Assembly (NCBI GenBank): GCA_964291445.2
Contig: OZ219864.1
Location: 930,001-994,000 of the forward strand
Length of the DNA: 64,000 nt
Source of the DNA: JAPOXR01 sp964291445
GTDB taxonomy: Bacteria; Pseudomonadota; Alphaproteobacteria; Rhodobacterales; Rhodobacteraceae
Direction: 5' to 3'
This document shows positions 46,543 through 56,197 of this stretch, piece by piece. A model generated the notes under the pieces. It did no database searches, had not been told where the DNA came from, and worked only from the letters and a program-made list of their open reading frames with translations. Each line of letters begins with the position of its first letter. Position 1 is the first letter of the stretch. Made by a program: the position numbers and the translations under genes.

Positions 46543-49089
46543 TTGACTTACGAGGCAAGACAGCGTGGTCCGCTCATTGACAATCATTCCCGCAGAATGC
46601 TCGAGCAGCGGGTAAAGGAGATCATCGGGCTTTGCATGCTGGTCGCTGGCGTTGCAATGGGATTGATGCTGGCGACATATTCCAAGACCGATCCGGGATT
46701 GTTCACCGCCAATGACCTGCCGGTCAAGAACCTGTTCGGGGAGACTGGCGCTGCCATCGCCAGCCCGCTGATGCTGACCATCGGCATCAGTTCCTGGTTC
46801 TTTGTGGCTTTCCTGACGGTGTGGGGTTTACGGTTCATGTCGCACCTCGGCGATGACCGGTTTGTCGGCAGGTTGCTGTTCCTGCCATTCGCGGTCGTCT
46901 CGTTGTCGGTATTCCTGGCGGTGATTGGGAAACTTGACTGGTGGCTGCACAATTTCGGCATTGGCGGCATGTTCGGCGACACCGTGCTTGGCGCCATCAT
47001 CTATTCCTGGCCAACAGGGATCGGGGATGGAGAGCAGTATACCGGTCACGTCATCGCGGCTGTCTGCGCTCTGTTTGCCTGCCTGGCGCTGGGGCTGAAC
47101 TTCCGGGAGATGAAGAACATTCTCGGCGTGCAGAGTGTCGTCAACGGGTTCTTGAGGCGGGACCGGGCGCCGGCAGACCGGGAAGGAAGGCGGAGCCGCT
47201 GGAGCAGGGCCGGCCGCGACCACGGACGGGTTCGGGAAGAGCCTGCAATGGTCATCGACGAGGACGGCCTGGCTGATGATGACGCGGTCGGCGACCGCGG
47301 TGCGCCGCCGAGGCGGAAGAGGGGATTCCTGTTCCGTCGTCGCAAGCCGGCGCCCGGCGAGGGCCGCTCCGACTATCGGGGCGGGCCGGTCCGTCGGGTG
47401 GCAGAGCCGCCGATTTCCCGCGCCGAAGACAATCCGCCGCCACCGCCGGCGGAAGACATGGATGTCCTGGAGCCGGATGCTGCGCCGCCGCTGGCGGAGA
47501 AGCTGGTCATCAAGCAGGCACCGCCACGGCCGCGGCCCAAACGCGCCGCCATGGCCGCGGGGCCGGTTCCGGCCAGCAGGGAGTATGAAGCGCCGCCGCT
47601 GTCGCTCCTGCAGAAACCGACCGAAATCAGGCAGGGAGCGATGAGCCGCGAGGCCCTGCAAGAGAACGCGGTCCTGCTCAAGGAGGTGCTGGAAGATTAC
47701 GGCGTCAATGGCGAGATCTCCGCGGTCCAGCCAGGCCCGGTGGTCACCCTCTACGAACTTCTTCCCGAGCCGGGGCTGAAGGCAAGCCGCGTCATGGGGT
47801 TGTCCGACGACATTGCCCGCAACATGTCGGCGCTGTCGGCCCGGATATCGACGGTTCCCGGCAAGCAGATCATCGGTATCGAGTTGCCGAACGAATCCCG
47901 CGAGACCGTTTATCTGCGGGAATTGCTGTCGCATCCGAGCTTTGGCGATTCGAGCCATGATCTGCCGATTACGCTTGGCAAGGATATCGGCGGTCAGCCG
48001 ATGATCGTCGATTTGGCGGCCATGCCGCACCTCCTGATCGCCGGGACTACCGGATCGGGCAAGTCGGTGGCCATCAATACCATGATCCTCAGCCTGCTGT
48101 ATCGCCAGTCGCCGGACGCGTGCCGGATGATCATGATCGATCCGAAGATGCTCGAACTGAGTGTCTATGATGGCATCCCGCATTTGCTCGCCCCGGTGGT
48201 GACCGATCCCAGGAAGGCGGTGTTTGCGCTGAAATGGGTCGTCTCCGAAATGGAGGACCGCTACCGCAAGATGTCGAAGATGGGTGTGCGGAAGCTGAGC
48301 ACCTACAATGAACGCGTCATCGAGGCCAAGAAACAGGGGCGAAAATTCACCAGGAAGGTCCAGACCGGATTTGACGAAGCGACCGGCGAACCGACGATTG
48401 TCGAGCAGATGGTCGAGCCCGAAACCTTGCCCTACATCGTGGTCATCGTTGACGAGATGGCAGATCTGATGATGGCGGCCGGCAAGGAAATCGAGGCCTG
48501 CATCCAGAGGCTTGCGCAGATGGCGCGTGCCTCGGGGATCCACGTGGTGCTGGCCACGCAGCGACCCTCGGTCGATGTCATCACCGGAACCATCAAGGCC
48601 AACATCCCGATCCGCGCATCGTTCCAGGTTGCCTCGAAGATTGACAGCCGGACCATTCTTGGCGAACAGGGTGCGGAACAGTTGCTTGGCCGCGGCGACA
48701 TGTTGTTCATGTCGGGAGGCAGCAGGGTCAACCGGGTGCATGGCCCCTTTGTCGACGACACCGAAGTCGAGCAGATCGTCAGCCATCTCAAGTCGCTTGG
48801 CGCACCCGAATACCTGGCGGAAATCGTCGAGGGCCCGGAGGAGGGCCACGACTATGCCAGTGGAATGGCCGCCGGCAGGCTCGGTAATTCTTCCTCGGAC
48901 GATCGGGAATATGATATGGCAGTCCAGGTCATCAAGAAGGACCGAAAGTGCTCGACATCATACATTCAGCGAAAGCTGGGAATTGGCTACAACAAGGCCG
49001 CCAGGCTGGTCGAGAGAATGGAAGAGGAAGGGCTGGTCAGCGCTCCGAACCATGTCGGCAAGAGGCAAATACTGGTTCCGGAAGGCTGA
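46543..49089 (+). CDS. ftsK: DNA translocase FtsK
   Basis: 848 residues from a TTG that has an ideal GGAGG site; no ATG is near. Four membrane helices lie in the first 190 residues, followed by a Pro/Arg-rich linker to about 360. The motor has Walker A AGTTGSGKSVAI (Lys507) and Walker B VVIVDEMADLMM. The C-terminal gamma winged helix (CSTSYIQRKLGIGYNKAARL) recognises polar KOPS sites. FtsK links division to chromosome dimer resolution at the septum. The linker is short compared with E. coli FtsK. The stop overlaps the probable start of lolA. Confidence 0.95.
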   Translation: MTYEARQRGPLIDNHSRRMLEQRVKEIIGLCMLVAGVAMGLMLATYSKTDPGLFTANDLPVKNLFGETGAAIASPLMLTIGISSWFFVAFLTVWGLRFMSHLGDDRFVGRLLFLPFAVVSLSVFLAVIGKLDWWLHNFGIGGMFGDTVLGAIIYSWPTGIGDGEQYTGHVIAAVCALFACLALGLNFREMKNILGVQSVVNGFLRRDRAPADREGRRSRWSRAGRDHGRVREEPAMVIDEDGLADDDAVGDRGAPPRRKRGFLFRRRKPAPGEGRSDYRGGPVRRVAEPPISRAEDNPPPPPAEDMDVLEPDAAPPLAEKLVIKQAPPRPRPKRAAMAAGPVPASREYEAPPLSLLQKPTEIRQGAMSREALQENAVLLKEVLEDYGVNGEISAVQPGPVVTLYELLPEPGLKASRVMGLSDDIARNMSALSARISTVPGKQIIGIELPNESRETVYLRELLSHPSFGDSSHDLPITLGKDIGGQPMIVDLAAMPHLLIAGTTGSGKSVAINTMILSLLYRQSPDACRMIMIDPKMLELSVYDGIPHLLAPVVTDPRKAVFALKWVVSEMEDRYRKMSKMGVRKLSTYNERVIEAKKQGRKFTRKVQTGFDEATGEPTIVEQMVEPETLPYIVVIVDEMADLMMAAGKEIEACIQRLAQMARASGIHVVLATQRPSVDVITGTIKANIPIRASFQVASKIDSRTILGEQGAEQLLGRGDMLFMSGGSRVNRVHGPFVDDTEVEQIVSHLKSLGAPEYLAEIVEGPEEGHDYASGMAAGRLGNSSSDDREYDMAVQVIKKDRKCSTSYIQRKLGIGYNKAARLVERMEEEGLVSAPNHVGKRQILVPEG

Positions 49090-49739
49090 GCCGCCGGCTC
49101 CTCGCCGCATCCATTGCCTGCCTGGCAATTGCCTTGGCGGCCGGCCAGGCTCCCGCTGCCGATGATGCCTCCGGCGGCGAGCAGGTCGGGCAACAGGAGC
49201 CCGTTACCCTCGACCACCTGTCGGACTACCTGAACGGCCTGACCAACATCCTGGCGAGGTTCACCCAGTTCAACGCCGACGGCACAAAGTCACAGGGAAC
49301 ACTGGCCATTCGGCGGCCGTGGCGCGCCCGGCTCGAATACGACCCGCCCGATCCGGGGCTGGTCGTGGCCGGCTCGAAGAGAATTGCCTTCATCGACCGC
49401 AAGTCGAACCGGCGGCCGGACATATTCCCGTTGAAAACGACGCCGCTCTACCTGCTCCTGAAAGAGAAGATCAATCCCGCCGATCCCAACCTGCGGGCCC
49501 GGCTGGTATCCGGGGCGGATTTCAGCGAATTGCACATGCAAAGCCCGTCGACAGTCTACAAGGGCCGCCTTGTCCTGAGTTTCCGCAACCATCCGCTCGA
49601 GATCGATGGCTGGACCTTCGTCGATGAGCTTGGCAACCGCACGCATGTGCGCCTTGACAGCATGAGCACTGGCGTCGAGCTCAGCAACATGCTGTTCGAC
49701 ATCGAACGGGAGCTGGCGAATCAGGAGCGCAATCGCTGA
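49086..49739 (+). CDS. lolA: outer membrane lipoprotein carrier LolA, apparent CTG start
   Basis: 217 residues if the CTG at 49086, overlapping the ftsK stop as CTGA, is used. The resulting N-terminus, LSRRLLAASIACLAIALAAG, is a good signal peptide. The only other starts are a GTG at 48948 inside ftsK, which would add 46 residues before the signal, or a TTG inside the signal. The mature part has the LolA features ILARFTQFNADGTKSQGTLA and WRARLEYDPPDPGLVVAG. LolA carries lipoproteins across the periplasm from LolCDE to the outer membrane. A GGAAGG run is adjacent to the CTG, closer than usual. Confidence 0.85.
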   Translation: MSRRLLAASIACLAIALAAGQAPAADDASGGEQVGQQEPVTLDHLSDYLNGLTNILARFTQFNADGTKSQGTLAIRRPWRARLEYDPPDPGLVVAGSKRIAFIDRKSNRRPDIFPLKTTPLYLLLKEKINPADPNLRARLVSGADFSELHMQSPSTVYKGRLVLSFRNHPLEIDGWTFVDELGNRTHVRLDSMSTGVELSNMLFDIERELANQERNR

Positions 49740-49749
49740 GACCAGGCGC

Positions 49750-49767
49750 GCAGTTGCCACGAACTGC
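49750..49767. terminator. short hairpin between convergent lolA and transglycosylase genes
   Basis: GCAGTT and AACTGC pair around a GCCACG loop, 11 bases after the lolA stop and 3 bases before the end of the convergent gene. The stem is only 6 bp and no T-run follows, so a terminator role is a guess. Confidence 0.3.
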
Positions 49768-49769
49768 TG

Positions 49770-50342
49770 CTACCGGCACCCCCGCAGCTGCCTTGCATAG
49801 AGGCTTGACCTCGATGCCACCTTGTCGGCGACGTTCACCAGCCATTGTTTCTTCAGGTAGCTCTTGCGCCCGTAGCCGGCATGGCCTTCATGATAGGCAA
49901 GATATTGGTTGCGGGCATCCGACTTGGCGACGCCATACTTCCTGGTGGTGATGTCGGTATACCAGCCGATGAACTCCACCGCATCGCCGAAACTGGTGCG
50001 GCTGGCGCCGTGGCGCCCGGTCTGATCCTGGTACCATTCCCAGGTGCCGTCAAGCACCTGCGCATATCCGAAGGCCGAGGATTGCCGACCGGTCGGAATG
50101 ACCCCGAACAGGTATTTGACAGGGGTTCTTGCACGTTGCTCGAACTTGCTTTCCTGCCAGATGATTGCCATCTGGACCGATACCGGCAACTGGTATCGTC
50201 GCTGGACATCCAGCATGTGTATGTACCATTTCGGGCGCTCCCGAACGATGGAACACGCGTCATCCAGCTTCGAGGGTGCACCAAGATCAAAGAATGCACA
50301 TCCTGCCAGCAGGACTACCAGTAGAATCTTTCTCAATTTCAC
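49770..50342 (-). CDS. lytic transglycosylase (SLT) lipoprotein
   Basis: 190 residues from the GTG at 50342, which gives MKLRKILLVVLLAGC, a lipoprotein signal with lipobox LAGC (Cys15); an ATG at 50378 is in frame as well. The SLT fold shows MAIIWQESKFEQRAR with catalytic Glu64, then SSAFGYAQVLDGTWEWYQ and the later AYHEGHAGYGRKSY. It would cleave the glycan strands of peptidoglycan from a membrane-anchored position. It is convergent with lolA and divergent from the ribA gene. Confidence 0.88.
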   Translation of the reverse strand: MKLRKILLVVLLAGCAFFDLGAPSKLDDACSIVRERPKWYIHMLDVQRRYQLPVSVQMAIIWQESKFEQRARTPVKYLFGVIPTGRQSSAFGYAQVLDGTWEWYQDQTGRHGASRTSFGDAVEFIGWYTDITTRKYGVAKSDARNQYLAYHEGHAGYGRKSYLKKQWLVNVADKVASRSSLYARQLRGCR

Positions 50343-50503
50343 TGCTCGGTGGCTTGCATTATTATTGTGGCGCACCATACGACAATTTCGCCGTGACGGC
50401 GAGAAAAAAGATTCGCCGGCCCGGCCGGACCGCGATTGCGACCTCCCCGGAAGCACCGGTTTTGACCTTGACCGGTGTTGTGGCTAAGTCTTGCCGAAAC
50501 GTG

Positions 50504-51637
50504 ATGACCGGTGCGAGCCGGTCCGAAAGGCCAGGAAATCCGTTGGAAAACCTGTTCAGACCCGACGCTGACGAGCTGGTGCAGCGAGCCCTGGCCGATC
50601 TGCGCATCGGCATGCCGATCGCCATTGCTGACGGCGAGACCGGCATCGCCGCCATGGCGGTGGAAGCGGCTCGCGATCGCCGCCTGCAGGAGATGGCGAA
50701 GCTCCCCGGCGCAGTGCTGGTCGTCTCCGCCCGCCGTGCCAGGGTGCTGAAGGCCCGGGTCTATGATGATGACATTGCCCGCCTGAAGATACCGCCCGGA
50801 GTCGAGTGCGGCTGGATTCGCTCGATTGCCGATCCGTCGACCGACCTGCAATATCCGATGAAGGGGCCGCTGGAGTCGGGGCGCTCTGGTGAGGCCGGCG
50901 CCTTCCGGCAGGCGGTGGCGCTGGCCCGCAGCGCCCGGTTGCTGCCGGCGGTCATCGCGGTGCCGGTTGACGATGCGGCAGGGCTGGCGGCGGCAAGCCA
51001 GATGAGCTGCGTCGGCGGCAGCCAGGCCGATGCGGCGACGGCGACGACGATGGCGATCAGGCAACTGGTCTCGGCCAACCTCCCCCTGGCCGCCGCCGCC
51101 AATTCACGGGTGCATGTCTTTCGGGCCGGAATCGACAATGACGAACATTGCGCCATCGAGATCGGACAGCCTTCCCGCCAGCGCCCGGTGCTCACCCGAC
51201 TGCACTCGGCCTGCTTTACCGGCGATGTCCTCGGATCCCTGAAATGCGATTGCGGAACCCAGCTTCGCTGTGCCCTCGACCTCATCGCCAATGAAGGCAG
51301 CGGGCTGCTGCTCTATCTCAACCAGGAAGGGCGCGGCATCGGATTGGTCAACAAGATCCGGGCCTATTGTCTGCAGGACCAGGGATTTGACACGGTCGAG
51401 GCCAATCATCGGCTGGGATTCGAGGATGACGAACGTGATTTTCGAACCGGTGCCCACATCATCGAGCGGTTGGGCTACCGCCAGGTCCAGCTGATGACCA
51501 ACAATCCGGAAAAGGTCAGGATGCTCTGCCAGCACGGCATCGAGGTGGTCAGGCGGGTGCCGCTGGCGGTCGGGCGCACCGGTTTCAACGACGCCTACCT
51601 GGCGGTCAAGGCCGCCAAGAGCGGCCACATCCTGTGA
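50504..51637 (+). CDS. ribA: GTP cyclohydrolase II with degenerate DHBP-synthase-like N-terminus
   Basis: 377 residues from the ATG at 50504; the frame is open further upstream without family likeness. The C-terminal half is GTP cyclohydrolase II: zinc ligands Cys237, Cys248 and Cys250 in CFTGDVLGSLKCDCGTQL, then QEGRGIGLVNKI and LGFEDDERDF. The N-terminal half (about 20-190) follows the DHBP synthase layout but lacks its acidic catalytic motif, as is known for many alphaproteobacteria. It starts riboflavin synthesis from GTP. It overlaps the L,D-transpeptidase gene by GTGA. Confidence 0.9.
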   Translation: MTGASRSERPGNPLENLFRPDADELVQRALADLRIGMPIAIADGETGIAAMAVEAARDRRLQEMAKLPGAVLVVSARRARVLKARVYDDDIARLKIPPGVECGWIRSIADPSTDLQYPMKGPLESGRSGEAGAFRQAVALARSARLLPAVIAVPVDDAAGLAAASQMSCVGGSQADAATATTMAIRQLVSANLPLAAAANSRVHVFRAGIDNDEHCAIEIGQPSRQRPVLTRLHSACFTGDVLGSLKCDCGTQLRCALDLIANEGSGLLLYLNQEGRGIGLVNKIRAYCLQDQGFDTVEANHRLGFEDDERDFRTGAHIIERLGYRQVQLMTNNPEKVRMLCQHGIEVVRRVPLAVGRTGFNDAYLAVKAAKSGHIL

Positions 51638-52212
51638 CCGGAAGGAAGCAGGTGATCACCATTCATTCCTGCACCACGAAGCACAACCGGCCGCCCCGGC
51701 AATTCGGGCATTGGCAGGACATCGTCGTCAACGCCCATCGCGCCCGGTTCCGCGGCCGGTCATTCAGCTGTTCGGTCGGTCGCGGCGGCATCGCCGCCAG
51801 CAAGCAGGAGGGGGATGGCACCACGCCGGCGGGCAATTTCGGCCTGCTTGCCGCCATGTATCGCCAGGACCGCATCCATGCGGCTGGCCTGGCCGGCGCA
51901 ATCCCGCTCGCACCCGGCGACATCTGGTCCGATGATCCGCGGGACCCTGCCTACAACCAGCCGCTGAAAGTCGTCGGGCATTACCCGTACAGCCACGAAA
52001 GGCTGTATCGGCCGGATCCGGTCTATGACCTCATCGTGCCGACCGACTACAACTGGCCGGATGCCGTTGCCGGAAAGGGCTCGGCGATATTCCTGCATGT
52101 CTGGAGGAAGCCGCGCCATCCGACCGAAGGCTGCGTCGCCTTTTCCCTGGCGGATTTGCTCTGGATCGTTGCCAGGATCGAGCCGGCGACCCGCCTGGTC
52201 ATCCGCCAATGA
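51634..52212 (+). CDS. L,D-transpeptidase (YkuD) family protein
   Basis: 192 residues from a GTG overlapping the ribA stop. The YkuD active site is complete: His155 in IFLHVWRKPRH and Cys167 in PTEGCVAFS. No signal peptide is seen, although family enzymes normally work on peptidoglycan in the periplasm, so the export route or cytoplasmic role is open. An upstream part with GDGTTPAGNFGLL also fits the family. It ends 5 bases before the convergent yggS gene. Confidence 0.88.
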   Translation: MTGRKQVITIHSCTTKHNRPPRQFGHWQDIVVNAHRARFRGRSFSCSVGRGGIAASKQEGDGTTPAGNFGLLAAMYRQDRIHAAGLAGAIPLAPGDIWSDDPRDPAYNQPLKVVGHYPYSHERLYRPDPVYDLIVPTDYNWPDAVAGKGSAIFLHVWRKPRHPTEGCVAFSLADLLWIVARIEPATRLVIRQ

Positions 52213-52217
52213 CCGAG

Positions 52218-52907
52218 TCAGGGGCCGGGATGATCCCGGCCGGCCACCGCCGCAGCAGGCCGGGTACCGAACACCGCGGTGCCAACCCGGACATGGGTGG
52301 CGCCAAGAGCAATCGCGGTCTCGAAGTCACTGCTCATGCCCATGCTCAGCCCGTCCAGGCCGTTGCGGTCGGCAAGATTGGCCAACAGGCCGAAATGTAG
52401 CGCCGCCTCCTCGCCGGCCGGCGGTATGCACATCAGGCCGGCAACGGGCAGGTCCAGCCGACGAAGCGCCGCAACCAGGGCATCCGTCTCGTCGGGACTC
52501 ACGCCCGCCTTCTGCGGCTCCTCGCCGGTATTGACCTGCACGAAGAGCTGCGGGCAATGGCCAAGCTGCTGGGCAATGTCGGCCAGCCTCCCGGCCAGTT
52601 TCGGCCGGTCGACAGAATGGATGGCGTCAAATTGCTGCATGGCGGCACGCGCCTTGTTTGACTGCAGTGGCCCGACAAGGTGCAACCGTGTTCCGGGATA
52701 TTGCCGACGAAGATCGGGCCATTTTGCCACTGCCTCCTGCACCCTGTTTTCGCCAAAGTGGCGATGGCCCTCATCAAGGGCCGAGCGGATCCGCGCCACC
52801 GGCTGCAATTTCGAAATCGCCAGCAGGCAGGTGGCGCCCGCCGGCCTGCCGGCCGCTGCCTCGGCCCAGGCAATCCGTTCACGTATCTCGGTCAATGACA
52901 TCGGCAA
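52218..52907 (-). CDS. yggS: YggS-family pyridoxal phosphate homeostasis protein
   Basis: 229 residues; a second ATG two codons in is also possible. The PLP Lys33 is in LLAISKLQP, and FGENRVQEA, HLVGPLQSNKA and SMGMSSDFETAIALGATHVR are family markers. YggS keeps PLP and amino acid pools in balance and has no known catalytic activity. It is convergent with the L,D-transpeptidase gene and divergent from the DUF3576 gene, the usual arrangement near leuS in this group. Confidence 0.93.
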   Translation of the reverse strand: MPMSLTEIRERIAWAEAAAGRPAGATCLLAISKLQPVARIRSALDEGHRHFGENRVQEAVAKWPDLRRQYPGTRLHLVGPLQSNKARAAMQQFDAIHSVDRPKLAGRLADIAQQLGHCPQLFVQVNTGEEPQKAGVSPDETDALVAALRRLDLPVAGLMCIPPAGEEAALHFGLLANLADRNGLDGLSMGMSSDFETAIALGATHVRVGTAVFGTRPAAAVAGRDHPGP

Positions 52908-53144
52908 CCCCGGATTGATCCTGCCGCCCCGCCGCCGGTGATGCCGGAAGCGGCAGCCCCGGCACAGTATAGATTGACCGGGCAGAACTGTGCAAAGTTA
53001 TTGGCGCCAGGCGGTATCCGTGACGATCGGTGTCACGCTGCATGGCGGGGATGAAGCTTCAATTGGCTGCGGGTCGGTAACAACTTGTGTTGGAATTTTG
53101 TAGCGATTATTGGTCTTGGGCAGATGTTATCCCGGGGATTATTG

Positions 53145-53594
53145 ATGCCGTTATCGCGTCTCCTGCGGCCATGCGCCGCAATGATGGTTTTGCTGGTCGT
53201 GCTGATCGGCTGTTCAGGCAACGAGTCCAAGGCACCGGAGCCGGAGGAAAAGCGGGAGTCGATCTGGTCGCTTCTCGAGAACCGGGAAGATCCAAAGGTC
53301 ACCATCCGGGTCAACAAGTATATCTGGAACGCGAGTTTCGAGGTGCTGGATTTCCTCCCGGTTGAAACCGTCGATCCGTTCTCCGGCATCATCATCACCG
53401 GTTGGGGGCGGGCCCCCGGCAGCAGCAAGGATTACAAGGCGACGGTGCTGGTCTCGGATCCGTCCCTGGATGGGCGGGCATTGCGGTTGTCCCTGCTGAC
53501 CAGGAGCGGACCGGCTCCCGAGGCTACCGTGGATGCAATCGAGGATGCGATCCTGACGCGTGCCAGGCAGCTGAGGCTGGCCGACGCCGGTTGA
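53145..53594 (+). CDS. DUF3576 family lipoprotein
   Basis: 149 residues from the ATG at 53145. The N-terminus LLRPCAAMMVLLVVLIGCSG is a lipoprotein signal with Cys23. Family parts are ESIWSLLENREDPKVTIRVN, KYIWNASFEVLDFLPVE and DPFSGIIITGWGR, as in alphaproteobacterial DUF3576. The function is unknown; an outer-membrane place is likely. Earlier in-frame starts exist at 53085 and 53124. It is followed by leuS after a tandem GACGCCGGTT repeat. Confidence 0.88.
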   Translation: MPLSRLLRPCAAMMVLLVVLIGCSGNESKAPEPEEKRESIWSLLENREDPKVTIRVNKYIWNASFEVLDFLPVETVDPFSGIIITGWGRAPGSSKDYKATVLVSDPSLDGRALRLSLLTRSGPAPEATVDAIEDAILTRARQLRLADAG

Positions 53595-53635
53595 CGCCGG
53601 TTGACGGGCACCGCCTGCCCGACCGGAGGCGCAGG

Positions 53636-56197
53636 ATGACCATTCGACCATTTTCCGAAATCGAGGCTGCGTGGCAGCGGAGATGGGACGAGTCCGGCGT
53701 ATTCAGGGCGGAGCGTGATCACAGCCGTCCCAAATACTACGTGCTGGAGATGTTTCCCTACCCGTCGGGCAAGATCCATATGGGTCATGTCCGCAACTAC
53801 ACCATGGGCGATGTCATCGCCCGCTACCGCAAGGCAAGGGGATTCAACATCCTGCACCCCATGGGTTGGGACGCGTTTGGCATGCCGGCCGAAAATGCCG
53901 CCATGGAGAAGGGCGTGCATCCGGGAAGCTGGACCCGACGCAACATCGACGACATGCGCAGCCAGTTGAAGCCGCTGGGGCTGTCGGTCGACTGGGATCG
54001 GGAATTCGCCACCTGCGATCCGGAGTATTACGGGCAGCAGCAGGCGATGTTCGTCGACATGCTGGAGAAGGGGCTGGTCTACCGGAAGAATTCGCCGGTG
54101 AACTGGGACCCGGTTGACATGACGGTTCTGGCCAACGAGCAGGTCATCGATGGCCGGGGCTGGCGGTCCGGGGCCGAGGTTGAGCGACGAACGCTGACGC
54201 AATGGTTCTTCAGGATCAGCGATTTCTCCGACGAATTGCTGAGCGCCATCGACCAGCTGGAAGGCTGGTCGGAGAAGGTCCGGTTGATGCAGCGCAACTG
54301 GATCGGCAAGTCCCGGGGGCTGGAGCTCGATTTCGAGATCATCGGCGGCGTCGGTACGCACCAGGCAATCAAGGTCTACACCACGCGGCCCGATACGCTG
54401 CACGGCGCCAATTTCGTTGCCATCTCGGCCGATCATCCGCTGGCCGACGAGTTGGCATCCACCGAGGAATCGATTGCCGCCTATTTGGATGAATGCCGGC
54501 GGGCCGCGGTCTCGGAGGCGGCGCTCGAGACCCTGGAGAAGACCGGGATCGATACCGGGCTCAGGGTGCGGCATCCGTTGGCGCCCGGTGCCGAACTTCC
54601 GGTCTGGATTGCCAATTTCATCCTCTTCGACTACGGGACCGGCGCCATTTTCGGATGCCCGGCCCATGATCAGCGCGACCTGGACTTTTCCCGCAAATAC
54701 GGGCTCCCGGTCATCGATGTCTTCGAGGCCGAGACCTCCGGCGAAGCCGTCGCCGATATCGCCTTCGTGCCGCCGAAGAGTGAGCGGGTTCGCTACCTCA
54801 GGAGGGTCGCCGGCGAGGATGTGCAGACCGGTGACGAGGCCATCGATGCGGCCATCGATCATTGCGAGGACGCCGGTATCGGCAAGGGGGTGGTCCGCTT
54901 CCGGTTGCGGGATTGGGGCATCAGCCGGCAGCGTTACTGGGGCTGTCCGATTCCGGTCGTGCATTGCGAGGCCTGCGGCGTCGTTCCGGAACGCAAGGAG
55001 AATCTGCCGGTCATCCTGCCGGAGGATGTCAGTTTCGACCGGCCGGGAAATCCCCTGGACCGGCACGAGGAATGGCGGACAGTGTCATGCCCGGCCTGCG
55101 GCGGTGCTGCGCTGCGTGAAACCGATACCATGGACACCTTTGTTGACAGTTCCTGGTATTTTGTCCGGTTCACCGCCCCGGATGCCCCGACGCCGACCTC
55201 GAGGGAGGATGCCGAGTACTGGATGAATGTCGACCAGTATATCGGCGGCGTCGAGCACGCGATCCTGCACCTGCTCTATTCCCGGTTCTTTGCCAGGGCG
55301 ATGCACATCACCGGTCACCTTCCGGCCAAGGCGATCGAGCCCTTCGAGGCCATGTTCACCCAGGGAATGGTCACGCACGAAATCTACATGACCAGGAACC
55401 GGCAGGGGCGGCCAGTCTATCACTTTCCCGAGGATGTGGACCTCTCGGACGGCTCGGCGACATTGAAGGCAACCGGCGAGCCGGTCGAGGTCATCCCGTC
55501 GGCCAAGATGGCCAAGTCGAAGAAGAACGTGATCAACCCGGAAGACCTCATTGCCCGGTTCGGCGCCGACACCGCCCGCTGGTACATCATTTCGGATTCA
55601 CCGCCGGACCGCGATGTCGAATGGACAACAACCGGGGTGGAAGCGGCCGCCAGGCATCTTCAGCGCGTTCAGCGAATGGCGGCCGAGATTGCGCAGGATG
55701 AGTCTCCCGGCACCGGGGAGGAGGATCGGGCCCTGGGCCATGCAGCCCATCGTACCATTCTCGAGGTGACCAGGGGAATTGACAATTTTGCATTCAACAA
55801 GTCGGTGGCCGAACTCTACAAGTTTGCGGGCACGCTGTCCCGGTCCGGCGCCGGCGCCGGCGCCAAGCGGGAGTCGATGCGGGTCATGGCCCGGCTCATG
55901 GCGCCGATGACGCCGCATCTGGCGGAAGAGATCTGGTGTATGCTTGGCGGCGAGGGGTTGGTGGCGGCAAATGACTGGCCGCAGGCCGATCCGGAACTGG
56001 CGGTCGAGGATATGGTGACCATGCCGATCCAGGTCAATGGCAAGCGGAGGTCGGAACTCAGGGTTCCGCGGGGGCTGGACCGGAAAGAGATCGAACGCCG
56101 GGTGCTCGAGGATGCGGCGATCGCCAGACACCTGGCAGGCAAACCGCCGAGGAAACTCATCGTGGTGCCGGAGAGGATCGTCAATGTCGTCATTTGA
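53636..56197 (+). CDS. leuS: leucyl-tRNA synthetase
   Basis: 853 residues from the ATG behind GGAGGCGCAGG; the frame is open upstream but not family-like. The HIGH motif reads PYPSGKIHMGH (41-51), the CP1 editing domain lies at about 220-420 (with TRPDTLHGANFVA and GCPAHDQRD), and the second signature reads AKMAKSKKNV (Lys624 to Ser628), where KMSKS is usual. It charges tRNA-Leu and edits mischarged products. It overlaps lptE and follows the DUF3576 gene, the standard order in alphaproteobacteria. Confidence 0.97.
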   Translation: MTIRPFSEIEAAWQRRWDESGVFRAERDHSRPKYYVLEMFPYPSGKIHMGHVRNYTMGDVIARYRKARGFNILHPMGWDAFGMPAENAAMEKGVHPGSWTRRNIDDMRSQLKPLGLSVDWDREFATCDPEYYGQQQAMFVDMLEKGLVYRKNSPVNWDPVDMTVLANEQVIDGRGWRSGAEVERRTLTQWFFRISDFSDELLSAIDQLEGWSEKVRLMQRNWIGKSRGLELDFEIIGGVGTHQAIKVYTTRPDTLHGANFVAISADHPLADELASTEESIAAYLDECRRAAVSEAALETLEKTGIDTGLRVRHPLAPGAELPVWIANFILFDYGTGAIFGCPAHDQRDLDFSRKYGLPVIDVFEAETSGEAVADIAFVPPKSERVRYLRRVAGEDVQTGDEAIDAAIDHCEDAGIGKGVVRFRLRDWGISRQRYWGCPIPVVHCEACGVVPERKENLPVILPEDVSFDRPGNPLDRHEEWRTVSCPACGGAALRETDTMDTFVDSSWYFVRFTAPDAPTPTSREDAEYWMNVDQYIGGVEHAILHLLYSRFFARAMHITGHLPAKAIEPFEAMFTQGMVTHEIYMTRNRQGRPVYHFPEDVDLSDGSATLKATGEPVEVIPSAKMAKSKKNVINPEDLIARFGADTARWYIISDSPPDRDVEWTTTGVEAAARHLQRVQRMAAEIAQDESPGTGEEDRALGHAAHRTILEVTRGIDNFAFNKSVAELYKFAGTLSRSGAGAGAKRESMRVMARLMAPMTPHLAEEIWCMLGGEGLVAANDWPQADPELAVEDMVTMPIQVNGKRRSELRVPRGLDRKEIERRVLEDAAIARHLAGKPPRKLIVVPERIVNVVI

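Noticed and set aside
46828..48849. Open frame of 673 codons on the minus strand opposite ftsK
   Set aside because: It mirrors the ftsK codons in a GC-rich genome and shows no domain; ftsK on + is unambiguous.
53432..55066. Open frame of 544 codons opposite leuS
   Set aside because: Antisense shadow with no motif, rich in Arg, Gly and Pro; leuS is certain.
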